From NCBI GenBank assembly GCA_964545075.1, contig CAZJFS010000037.1, positions 1 to 31,273 of the forward strand: a stretch of DNA of 31,273 bases, written 5' to 3'. Origin of the DNA: DAOPXV01 sp035352535. GTDB taxonomy: Bacteria; Muiribacteriota; UBA9980. This document shows, piece after piece, positions 1 to 6,937 of the stretch. Numbering within the stretch: position 1 is the stretch's first letter; each line of letters begins with the position of its first letter. Below the pieces are notes generated by a model. It was not told the origin of the DNA. It saw only the letters and a program-made list of their open reading frames with translations, and searched no databases. A program made the position numbers and the translations under genes.

Positions 1-197
1 CCGGCGGTCAACCTCCTGACCCCGGCATCACCCGCATCGACATTGGCGGGATCGAGCTCTATAGAGCGGTTAAGGCATTTAATTGCTTCGTTATACTTAT
101 GCCATTTCGCCAAAGTAATGCCTATGTCAACCCAATCCTTGGATTCCTTTATTGAATTTACAAACAGGGTTTTTTCTTCAATATTCATTTCTATCAT
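1..197 (-). CDS. TPR-repeat protein, 3' end cut off by the window edge
   Basis: Reading leftward, 65 codons are present before the window ends. The segment around residues 25-50 (AKWHKYNEAIKCLNRSIELD, followed by PAN) is a textbook tetratricopeptide helix pair, so this is a TPR protein that probably binds a partner protein. I chose the ATG at 197 because a GGATGG element lies about 6 nt upstream; an ATG at 188 is the alternative. No signal peptide is visible, so it is probably cytoplasmic. It begins 37 nt after the stop of the coiled-coil gene on the same strand and is likely co-transcribed with it. The last visible residues (GDAGVRRLTAG) depart from TPR consensus and coincide with a hairpin at the window edge, so the extreme end may not be genuine. 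Confidence 0.7.
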   Translation of the reverse strand, partial: MIEMNIEEKTLFVNSIKESKDWVDIGITLAKWHKYNEAIKCLNRSIELDPANVDAGDAGVRRLTA

Positions 198-234
198 ACA
201 CCATCCGGATTAATCCAACCCGGGCTCATCCAGT

Positions 235-1353
235 CTACTCTTTTTTTGAATATTTATCCTGCTGTTTTTTCATTCCATCCGTAAAATTTTCAACGACCTT
301 TCCAAGATGTTCCATATATTTGACCATTTTGTCGTCGTCTATGACCTTTTTTTCGTTACGCGCCATCGTCTCGTCGAGTATGCCTTCAAGCTGCGTATTA
401 AGAGTTTCCGTCGTCTTATCGGCGAGATAATTCAACGTCGAATCGATCCTTGAAAAGCCTTTTATTTCAAGGGCGGTTTCCATAATCTGATAAATGCCGG
501 TGAATATTTCCTTAAGATTATCGATTTTTTCAGCGGTTTTTATCTTTGACTGGGTAAGCGCGTCTATCGCCTGATAAAAACCCTGCGCATGATGGCGGAC
601 CAATGATACGGCTTCGGACGCGTTCTTAACTATTTCAAAATAACTCGTTTCGTTGAGCTTGGCCTGGTCGAGTTCACGCGAAAGCGTAGTCTTTTCCTGT
701 TCCACCTTGGGCCTTTCAGTTTCATTGGCCTCGCGAAGCCTTCTGTCGACGTCCTCGATCTCTTTGCCGAGACGCCTTACTTCTTCGCGCCAGTGCTCAT
801 ATTTAGGCTGGTTCTCATTCAGCTTTTCGACGATTATCTTTTCCTTTTGAGTAAGAGCGGAATACATTTCGGCGTTCTTGGCGATCTGCTGATTGAGCGA
901 TTCCACGGTACCGTTAGCGTAGGCCAAAACGGTCTTCATGGAACCGTCGACATTCTGGGTTTTTATCCTGTCGAGGCGGCTGGCGTTCGCCCATTTGGTA
1001 GCGCCTATCGCGCCCCAGAATTTCTCGAGGCCCTGATAATCCTTCGTCGTGGCGACCTTTCTGCCGAGATTTTCAAGTTCATTCGTAAGTTCTTCAATGA
1101 GGCTCTGCATATCCTGCTGGTATTCTTTCCCCTGAACTATAGCTGAATCAAGGGCCTTCAGCTCGCCAACGTTGAATTTTTTTCCTTCTTTGGCGCGGCC
1201 TTTAGATTTTTCCACTGAAAGCATATCGTCAAGCTTGCTTTCATATTCCTTTTTGGAATCGTCAAACGTCCTTTTAAGTTCGACGGTCTTTTTCTGCATT
1301 TCGTCGACTTTTTCCTTGTGGGCTTTGAGGAAATTTTCAGCTATGTCTGCCAT
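235..1353 (-). CDS. Coiled-coil protein of unknown function (372 aa)
   Basis: I do not recognise a family. The protein is highly charged and almost entirely predicted helix. Long coiled-coil stretches run at about residues 10-105 and 165-245, and helical segments continue to a lysine-rich C-terminus. There is no signal peptide, membrane segment, Walker motif or cysteine cluster, so a cytoplasmic structural or adaptor role is the most that can be said. The ATG at 1353 is preceded by GGAGGT at good spacing. An extended -10 promoter lies about 80 nt upstream, and a TPR gene follows 37 nt downstream. A protein-protein interaction role together with that TPR protein is inference from the neighbourhood. 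Automatic pipelines may label it a chromosome segregation ATPase because of its coiled coils, but there is no ATPase domain. Confidence 0.75.
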   Translation of the reverse strand: MADIAENFLKAHKEKVDEMQKKTVELKRTFDDSKKEYESKLDDMLSVEKSKGRAKEGKKFNVGELKALDSAIVQGKEYQQDMQSLIEELTNELENLGRKVATTKDYQGLEKFWGAIGATKWANASRLDRIKTQNVDGSMKTVLAYANGTVESLNQQIAKNAEMYSALTQKEKIIVEKLNENQPKYEHWREEVRRLGKEIEDVDRRLREANETERPKVEQEKTTLSRELDQAKLNETSYFEIVKNASEAVSLVRHHAQGFYQAIDALTQSKIKTAEKIDNLKEIFTGIYQIMETALEIKGFSRIDSTLNYLADKTTETLNTQLEGILDETMARNEKKVIDDDKMVKYMEHLGKVVENFTDGMKKQQDKYSKKE

Positions 1354-1441
1354 GAGTTACCTCCATTAATGCTTTATCTATTATCGATATTTGAGTAACG
1401 AATTCAAGCCTTGAGCCAACCGGCGCAAGTCGCAGAAACTT

Positions 1442-1471
1442 ATTATACCATAAACTCATTATAATAATCAA
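1442..1471 (-). promoter_or_regulatory. Sigma-70-type promoter with extended -10 for the coiled-coil/TPR operon
   Basis: On the minus strand TTGATT (1471-1466) is followed after 18 nt by TATAAT (1447-1442). The -10 is preceded by TG one base upstream (TGGTATAAT), an extended -10. The predicted start is near 1435, leaving an untranslated leader of about 80 nt before the ATG at 1353. Confidence 0.7.
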
Positions 1472-1480
1472 TATATTACT

Positions 1481-1502
1481 GGCGGGTTAATGGCGGGTTA
1501 AT
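1481..1502. repeat. Tandem 11-bp direct repeat just upstream of a promoter
   Basis: The unit GGCGGGTTAAT occurs twice head to tail, starting 9 bp upstream of the -35 hexamer of the minus-strand promoter. Two units with an 11-bp period put the same DNA face toward a regulator, which suits an activator site. No regulator is identified. Confidence 0.55.
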
Positions 1503-1504
1503 GA

Positions 1505-1518
1505 CCGCCGGACGGCGG
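1505..1518. promoter_or_regulatory. GC-rich perfect palindrome beside the direct repeats
   Basis: CCGCCG-GA-CGGCGG, with 6-bp arms and a 2-bp centre, lies in an otherwise AT-rich spacer directly upstream of the tandem repeats. It may be a protein-binding site. It has no T-run, so it is not an obvious terminator. Confidence 0.35.
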
Positions 1519-1571
1519 CATATCGATGATTTCTCAAAAACGGCCGTCACGGGGGTAAAAAAAGCACGATA

Positions 1572-1601
1572 TAAAAAAGGAGCGGATTGCATCCGCTCCT
1601 T
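1572..1601 (-). terminator. Rho-independent terminator of the membrane-anchored protein gene
   Basis: A perfect 11-bp stem (AAGGAGCGGAT at 1577-1587, complement at 1591-1601) with a 3-nt loop is followed on the minus strand by a T-tract. It lies about 40 nt after the stop at 1639, so it ends transcription from the right and insulates the coiled-coil operon. Confidence 0.88.
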
Positions 1602-1638
1602 AAGGCAGGGAATAAAATATTTTGCACTATAATTATTT

Positions 1639-3036
1639 TTAAAGCTTCAGGTCGTATCCTTTATTTGGAAAACCGCTGCCTTCATATATGTATCCGAAAT
1701 TTCCGCCGTCGTCGGTCATGTCGGGGCCGACGCTATAAAGAAGAACCTCACCCGTAGAACTGACGGAATATTTTAAAGGGGCGCCGGCGAAAAGGTCCTT
1801 GCATACGTCAGGGAACCTTTTCAGCTCGTCCAGTTTCGAGATCTCGTCAATATTAGAGGGCACGGCCGCTCCTGCGCGGATCCGCTTTTGTATGGCAGCC
1901 CTTAATATGATCCCGTTGATCATGAGTTTTGACATGACCTGCTGTTCTATGGCGCGTTTAACGTTCGGAACGGCCATAAGCACCATGGGGTTGATGTCTG
2001 AATTTATAAGCTCGATTATGGAATTGTTCATTTTTCCGATCTTTCCGAAAAAGGCGTCCAGCTTTAACATCGTTTCCTTATAAGACAAGCTTTTGCAAGC
2101 TATTATATCGTCCATGGCCTTCGAATACTGTTTTACCGCGTCGCCGTAATAAATGTTCATAAGGTCTATCGCGAGATTGGCGGCGACCCACTGGATCTTG
2201 CTGCGCGATTTTATATCCGCGAAAAATTCACGGAAAGCCTTCTCGTCAAGCAAGTTCTTTTCATCCTCGATCATCGAGAATATATCGTCATAAAGAAAAC
2301 TGTATTTTTCGATCCTGTCCATAAGAGAAGCCAGCTTTTCCGGGGAAAGAGGCGTTCTGGAATTCATGAGTTTCATAATCGAGTCGCAGGTCGTTTTCTT
2401 TATCGCTATGGCTATCATGCCTGAAAGAAGGTGTTTTTCGCCGCCGTTTCCCTTCTGCGCGATGAGCGAAAGCGAAAGAAGCGAGTTGACGGCGGCCAGG
2501 GCTTTCACGGTATCGCCCTTTTCAATTTTATAGTTCGCGTAAGCGCCAAGGGCCAGCGCCGCGACCCTTTCACCCCTGTAATTGAATTTTTCGGAAATAA
2601 GCACCCTGTTTTCAAGAAGGAAAGCGCTCAACGTCGAATTTGAATCGGTATCGAGATAGCTTATCAGAGTGTTTTCAATCGTCGATAAATTCGCCTCGAG
2701 GGATTTCTCATATTTTTTGACCAGAATGTTTTCAGCCGTTGCGGAACTTTTCTCAAGGTTTTTTTTGCCCGTTTCGTAAGAGCTGTGGTAGAATCTGGTG
2801 AAATATAGATCGTTTTTTTCGTAAAACCGGAATAATTCAACGATCTTCGCTGCGGTACGGGCCTCTTCCGCGCTTCGCTTGACGATCCTGGGCGACTCGG
2901 GCCCGGCGAATGAATTTTTAGTTATAAGCAGTATCCCGTAAACTAAAACGCATTGAAACGCCAGAAAACAAAGGACGGCTATAATTACGAAGAGTTTTTG
3001 GACCCTGCCGCGATCGCATCCGTTATAATTCTTCAT
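1639..3036 (-). CDS. Membrane-anchored extracytoplasmic protein of unknown function (465 aa)
   Basis: One hydrophobic helix spans about residues 14-37, preceded by a basic tail (RGRVQK), so the remaining 420 residues should face the periplasm. That part is mostly helical. The C-terminus, about residues 415-445, contains LLYSVGPDMTDDGG. A Y-S-x-G-P-D-x-x-D-D-G-G motif of this kind closes many pseudopilin-like and planctomycete-type secreted proteins, and I do not know its function here. I chose the ATG at 3036 because AAGGAG ends 8 nt upstream. A GTG at 3045 overlaps that ribosome site and is unlikely to be used. It follows the sigma factor and 2-TM genes on the same strand after about 80 nt and ends at a clear terminator, so it may be the last gene of that unit. 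Confidence 0.8.
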   Translation of the reverse strand: MKNYNGCDRGRVQKLFVIIAVLCFLAFQCVLVYGILLITKNSFAGPESPRIVKRSAEEARTAAKIVELFRFYEKNDLYFTRFYHSSYETGKKNLEKSSATAENILVKKYEKSLEANLSTIENTLISYLDTDSNSTLSAFLLENRVLISEKFNYRGERVAALALGAYANYKIEKGDTVKALAAVNSLLSLSLIAQKGNGGEKHLLSGMIAIAIKKTTCDSIMKLMNSRTPLSPEKLASLMDRIEKYSFLYDDIFSMIEDEKNLLDEKAFREFFADIKSRSKIQWVAANLAIDLMNIYYGDAVKQYSKAMDDIIACKSLSYKETMLKLDAFFGKIGKMNNSIIELINSDINPMVLMAVPNVKRAIEQQVMSKLMINGIILRAAIQKRIRAGAAVPSNIDEISKLDELKRFPDVCKDLFAGAPLKYSVSSTGEVLLYSVGPDMTDDGGNFGYIYEGSGFPNKGYDLKL

Positions 3037-3117
3037 ACAGATCACTCCTTATCATTTCCGTTAATTAAAATTTCCGCCTGGCGCCGCGGCAAAAATTAAT
3101 TTATGTTGATGGCACGG

Positions 3118-3558
3118 TTAGAAAAACATTTTTATATTTTTGGCTTCCTTCGACCTGAAGACCGATATAACGAGCATCAGCAAAGATTCCAATATCAGAA
3201 AACCGACATACAGCGCGAACCCCTCAAACAGAAGAAAGATGAATATGACCGACATTCTTCCCGACTGAAACGCGGAATAAAGCGAATTCGTGAAATTATC
3301 GCGGGCGTATGAAACATCGGTCATGGAAGGGTCTCCCGCGCTTCTTATGGCCTGAGGCATCGTGGCCGATTCGAAAGCGGTGAATATGATTATCGAAACG
3401 AGCGCTAAAATTATGGCATAGGGAAGGTAATTCGGCCTCGCGATGATCTTTTTATATTGCGCGGCTTTAATTTCATTTACGTTCAAGAGCGAGTCTTTTG
3501 AAGCCTGGTCCGAAAAGGCCGACCCGAGTTTTTTTTCAAGATCGTTATTCTCCGTCAT
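3118..3558 (-). CDS. Two-TM membrane protein coupled to an ECF sigma factor; candidate anti-sigma factor (146 aa)
   Basis: The N-terminal ~44 residues are soluble and charged. Membrane helices follow at about 46-65 and 103-130, separated by a loop containing TMPQAIRSAGDPSMTDVSYARD, and a short basic tail ends the protein. Its ATG at 3558 lies inside the sigma factor gene (14-nt overlap), which implies translational coupling. ECF sigma factors are commonly encoded with a membrane anti-sigma factor, and this protein occupies that position. However, the cytoplasmic N-terminus has no HxxxCxxC zinc anti-sigma motif and shows no family I recognise, so the role is inferred from context alone. A TTG at 3561 is an alternative start. 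Confidence 0.7.
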   Translation of the reverse strand: MTENNDLEKKLGSAFSDQASKDSLLNVNEIKAAQYKKIIARPNYLPYAIILALVSIIIFTAFESATMPQAIRSAGDPSMTDVSYARDNFTNSLYSAFQSGRMSVIFIFLLFEGFALYVGFLILESLLMLVISVFRSKEAKNIKMFF

Positions 3559-4105
3559 CAACCATCATCTCCCGCATTTTTTCCCTGGCTCTGGAAAGCC
3601 TCGACATGACCGTTCCGATTTCAATATTCAAAACATTCGCTATTTCTTCATATGAAAGTCCGTCGTAATATTTGAGTATCATAACGGCGCGGTCATTTTC
3701 GCCTAACTTTTGAAGCGCCGAGCGAAGCCTGGTCTTCGTCTCTCCCGCTATGGCCCCGTCAGTGAATTCGGCCCCGGGGTCCGGCCCGTCGGTTAGAAAT
3801 CTGAAAGCGTTTTTCAATAAGTATCTTATCTTTGAAGCGTAAGAGCGGCGGTTCTGGTAAAATTCATTGGCCGCCACCCTGTAGAGCCAGGCCTTTATGT
3901 TGTAGCTGGCTATGCCCGCCTCATGGTGGGCCTTGATAAAAACCTCCTGGGTCAGATCGAATGAAAGCGAATCGTCGCACGAAAGGTTGAGAAGAAAGAA
4001 AAAGACATGGCGGTAGTATGTTTCATATAAAAGCTCGAAACCCGAAGCCGCGCTTTTTTTATACGCTTCGTTTATCGATATGTCGATGGAACTTTGCTGC
4101 GTCAT
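3545..4105 (-). CDS. RNA polymerase sigma factor, ECF (extracytoplasmic function) type (186 aa)
   Basis: This protein directs RNA polymerase to an alternative promoter class. Region 2 spans about residues 22-90 and includes the polymerase-binding stretch DLTQEVFIKAHHE and the -10 recognition segment IKAWLYRVAANEFYQNRR. Region 4 spans about 125-180 and includes LSYEEIANVLNIEIGTVMSR, the helix-turn-helix that reads the -35 element. Region 3 is absent and the 186-aa length is normal for the ECF group. The start is supported by GGGAAG upstream. A 2-TM protein overlaps its 3' end and is the likely partner. The ECF subgroup and the regulon cannot be told from this sequence. The leader contains a 10-bp palindrome that could be a control site. 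Confidence 0.93.
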   Translation of the reverse strand: MTQQSSIDISINEAYKKSAASGFELLYETYYRHVFFFLLNLSCDDSLSFDLTQEVFIKAHHEAGIASYNIKAWLYRVAANEFYQNRRSYASKIRYLLKNAFRFLTDGPDPGAEFTDGAIAGETKTRLRSALQKLGENDRAVMILKYYDGLSYEEIANVLNIEIGTVMSRLSRAREKMREMMVDDGE

Positions 4106-4140
4106 TTTTTCTTCCCGTAAATATAACGATCGAGAGGATG

Positions 4141-4150
4141 GGAATATTCC
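4141..4150. promoter_or_regulatory. Palindrome upstream of the sigma factor gene
   Basis: GGAATATTCC is a perfect 10-bp palindrome about 36 bp upstream of the sigma start, in a very AT-rich 83-bp spacer. It could be an operator for the sigma operon. A palindrome this short can also arise by chance, and no promoter hexamers are clear around it. Confidence 0.25.
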
Positions 4151-4188
4151 ATGAATTTTATTATTTTTTTAAAATTTTTAAAAGTGTT

Positions 4189-5478
4189 TTAAATGGCGAG
4201 TTTTCCACTCACGAAAGCCTTGAATTCTTCGAGCGCCGCCATATCGATATTACCACCCTGAACGACGAGCGGGCTGCCGCCGCCCTTGACGGTATATTTC
4301 TGGATTATTTCATTGAATATGGACTTTACGTCTTTTTCATAAGAAGGAGTTTTCCCGATGACGAATCTGAAAACCTTGTTTTCACCTGATAATTCCGGTT
4401 TAATGAAAATGAACGAGAACCGTCCGGCTGATTTTGAAAATATCTGACCGGCGCGGGCAATCTCCTGATAGGGCGTTTCGTCAAAAACTTCATAATATAT
4501 TCCGTTTTCGATATTTTTACCGGAAGCCAGTTCATCGGCGAGTTTCGCGTAATATTTTTCGAACAGCTCGCTTTTTGTTTTGGATATATTTTTGTTTTCC
4601 GCTTCGAGCCTTTCAACGGTTTTTTTAAGGTCAGCCGCTTTTACGCTCATCGATTCGGCGATCTCATTTATCATATAGGTTTTGGCCCTGTAATCGGCTA
4701 AGGCGCGGGCGCCGCATAAAAATTTTATTCTAGCTCCGGATTGCACCTTTTCCTGGCCTATTATCTTGATAACGCCTATTTCGCCGGCACGTGAAACATG
4801 AGTTCCGCAACATAAGGAAGTATCGAAATCCCCGGCCTGAACTATCCTTACATATTCATCCTCAAGTTCAGGAGTTTTTCTGAGTTTGTAATTTGAAAGT
4901 TCTTCTTTTTTTACCATGAAGGTTTTGACCGGAATATCTTTATAAATGATGGAATTCGCCATATCTTCAGCCGCGTCAAGAATATATTTGTCGAGTTTGA
5001 AATTCTTCACGGCCGCCGCGCCGGGAACGGCAAGATCGATCGTCATGAAATCGGAGCCCATGTGCATCGAAACAGTATGAAGATCGGCGGTTCTTATGAA
5101 AGACTCCGAGAGTATGTGCTGTCCGCTGTGATCCTGCATGTTTTGAAACCTGCGAAAAAAATCAACTGAACATTTTACCGTTTCGCCTGTTTTCATCGAA
5201 GCGGAAGGATCTTCTGAAAGTCTGTGGCGGATAACTATATTGCCCGAAACATCTTTTTTTTCATATACAAATTCAATGGAGGCGCCCGCTATTTTACCGC
5301 AATCGGACAACTGACCGCCGCCTTCCGGGTAAAAATAAGTGTGATCGAGCACGGCCTCGAATTTTACCGTTTCTTCCTTTTCGCCTTTAACCGATATTTT
5401 TTCAAGTGAAAGGAGCTTTGCTTCAAAATCATGGACATAAGGAGCTTCATAATATTTTTTTATCGTAGAATTAGTCAT
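4189..5478 (-). CDS. alaX: Alanyl-tRNA editing protein, AlaX long form with DHHA1 domain (429 aa)
   Basis: This protein hydrolyses mischarged Ser-tRNA(Ala) or Gly-tRNA(Ala) in trans, protecting the proteome from alanine-codon errors. Residues 1-110 resemble the alanyl-tRNA synthetase beta-barrel with the PEGGGQ loop (51-56). The editing core carries the zinc ligands H117 and H121 (HSGQH) and the C223/H227 cluster (CCGTH). A coiled segment at about 275-315 leads to a C-terminal DHHA1-like tRNA-binding domain with KGGGSP and VVQGG. There is no class II aminoacylation domain, so it is a free-standing editor and not a truncated AlaRS. The start is supported by AAGGGTG. It lies 38 nt downstream of anmK on the same strand and is probably co-transcribed with it. 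Confidence 0.92.
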   Translation of the reverse strand: MTNSTIKKYYEAPYVHDFEAKLLSLEKISVKGEKEETVKFEAVLDHTYFYPEGGGQLSDCGKIAGASIEFVYEKKDVSGNIVIRHRLSEDPSASMKTGETVKCSVDFFRRFQNMQDHSGQHILSESFIRTADLHTVSMHMGSDFMTIDLAVPGAAAVKNFKLDKYILDAAEDMANSIIYKDIPVKTFMVKKEELSNYKLRKTPELEDEYVRIVQAGDFDTSLCCGTHVSRAGEIGVIKIIGQEKVQSGARIKFLCGARALADYRAKTYMINEIAESMSVKAADLKKTVERLEAENKNISKTKSELFEKYYAKLADELASGKNIENGIYYEVFDETPYQEIARAGQIFSKSAGRFSFIFIKPELSGENKVFRFVIGKTPSYEKDVKSIFNEIIQKYTVKGGGSPLVVQGGNIDMAALEEFKAFVSGKLAI

Positions 5479-5516
5479 TTCAATTCACCCTTTTTATTTA
5501 TGATTAAAATAATAAA

Positions 5517-6722
5517 TCAAGAAAACGGTATCGAAACGGTTCCGGTAATAACCGGATTTTTAGCGCCCGTGGCGGAAGGAACATTCGAAGGTTTTAAATA
5601 AAGCGTTTCATTGCCAAGGACGGCTATGAGCAGAGCTTCCTTGGAAGCGGAAGAGACTCCGATATCTTCGGATCTTACCACTGAAACTTTATGCGGAAAA
5701 AGCATTTTCGAAATTTTTTCCAATATCATCGGGTTTTTAGCGCCGCCGCCAGCGCAAGGCATTATCATTTCTCCGTTTTCAGGATCGTTATCACGACATT
5801 TCGGCAGGACCCATTTTTTTACCGCTTCGGCGACGCAATACGCGGTAAATTCGGTCGCCGTTCTTATCATGTCAGCGAGGCTGATCCCGCGTTCCCTTCC
5901 GAAAGTCATGAGCGAACGGACGTAATGATCGCCAAAATCCTCGCGGCCGGTGCTTTTAGGCGGAGCTTTTTCCAGATACGGATGTGAAAGCATGAATTTG
6001 AAAATAGTTTCAGAAAAATTCGCGGACTCGGCTATACGCGAATCCTTATCGTAAGCGGCGGCGCCCGCTGAATATTCCATGACGAGCCTGTCGATTATCA
6101 TATTGCCGGGACCGCAGTCAAAGGCGATTATTTTATTAAAGTCGCCGTCGGACGGTATATAAGTTATATTTGATATTCCGCCTATATTAAGAGGTAAAAC
6201 GTTTTTTTTAAGTTTAGAGAAGAGAACATGATCAAGATAAGGCACGAGCGGAGCGCCCTGACCGGAGGCGGCGATATCGGTCGCGCGAAAATTCCATACG
6301 ACCGGAATACCGGCGAGCCCGGAAAGATATGCGCCATCGCCAAGCTGCAACGTCGCCCTGCCCGGAACGTGAAAAAATGTCTGCCCCGAAATAGCTATAA
6401 AGTCTATGTTTTTTTTATCGAACGAATACATTTCGCAAAGCCGTAATATGGAATCGTGATATAGGTTAGAAATCTCGTAATTAAGCACGCATATATCTTC
6501 AAGGCCTGCGCGTTTTTCAGATATAATCGCTCGCATTTTCGAAGCCATCTCCGCGGGAATATCCAAAGAAACGAATATTTCTTCATTGTAGCGTGTTTTG
6601 ACCCCCGTACCCTTGATCTTAACGAGCAGAACGTCAACGCCATCCATCGAAGTGCCCGTCATTATGCCTATTGCGTATTTAAATTCGTTTTCTTTTTTTT
6701 GCGTCAGCGATATTTTTTTCAT
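5517..6722 (-). CDS. anmK: Anhydro-N-acetylmuramic acid kinase (401 aa)
   Basis: AnmK phosphorylates and opens 1,6-anhydro-MurNAc to MurNAc-6-phosphate, recycling cell-wall sugars released by lytic transglycosylases. The signature GIMTGTSMDGVD is at residues 19-30. Later family blocks are GQTFFHVPG, WNFRATDIAASGQGAPLVP, LNIGGISNITYIP and AFDCGPGNMIID, and a CAGGGAKNP block lies in the C-terminal lobe. The length is slightly above the usual ~370 because of a short N-terminal extension. The ATG at 6722 is the only sensible start, since an in-frame stop lies four codons upstream. Its best ribosome site (GGAGG at 6749-6745) is unusually far away, about 22 nt, so initiation may be weak. Its presence implies active peptidoglycan recycling. 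Confidence 0.95.
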   Translation of the reverse strand: MKKISLTQKKENEFKYAIGIMTGTSMDGVDVLLVKIKGTGVKTRYNEEIFVSLDIPAEMASKMRAIISEKRAGLEDICVLNYEISNLYHDSILRLCEMYSFDKKNIDFIAISGQTFFHVPGRATLQLGDGAYLSGLAGIPVVWNFRATDIAASGQGAPLVPYLDHVLFSKLKKNVLPLNIGGISNITYIPSDGDFNKIIAFDCGPGNMIIDRLVMEYSAGAAAYDKDSRIAESANFSETIFKFMLSHPYLEKAPPKSTGREDFGDHYVRSLMTFGRERGISLADMIRTATEFTAYCVAEAVKKWVLPKCRDNDPENGEMIMPCAGGGAKNPMILEKISKMLFPHKVSVVRSEDIGVSSASKEALLIAVLGNETLYLKPSNVPSATGAKNPVITGTVSIPFS

Positions 6723-6772
6723 AAGCCAATTTTACTATTTTCATCCTCCAAAATCAAGATAAATTAAATAAG

Positions 6773-6801
6773 TTGATTTATGAGAAAATATGATATAAAA
6801 T
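6773..6801 (+). promoter_or_regulatory. Candidate promoter for the deacetylase-like/propeller protein
   Basis: TTGATT (6773-6778), a 17-nt spacer and TAAAAT (6796-6801) lie in the intergenic region between divergent genes. The predicted leader is about 130 nt, which is long. The hexamers are good but not perfect, and the AT-rich context raises the chance of a random match. Confidence 0.45.
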
Positions 6802-6937
6802 GATAAACTGATGGTATTTTTCCGCTTTCTTCGCCCTCTAAATTAAAGGTATGCAGACGTTTATGGATTTAAACCCGCACACGCGATGCGATCGGCATGA
6901 TGAAAAATATTAATGAAAAAACATGGAGGAACTTTCA

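Noticed and set aside
152..430. Open plus-strand frame of 92 codons
   Set aside because: It is antisense to the coiled-coil and TPR genes, has no ribosome site and a composition unlike protein (rich in Ser, Phe and Cys).
3060..3117. GC-rich imperfect hairpin flanked by AT in the gap between the 2-TM gene and the 465-aa gene
   Set aside because: The stem is short (CCGC/GCGG) with mismatches and the T-run is interrupted. It is not convincing as a terminator, so the two genes may still be co-transcribed.
6679..6744. Calling the 21-codon frame at the anmK start as a gene
   Set aside because: GGAGG directly touches its ATG with no spacer, so initiation there is unlikely. Kept only as a low-interest observation.
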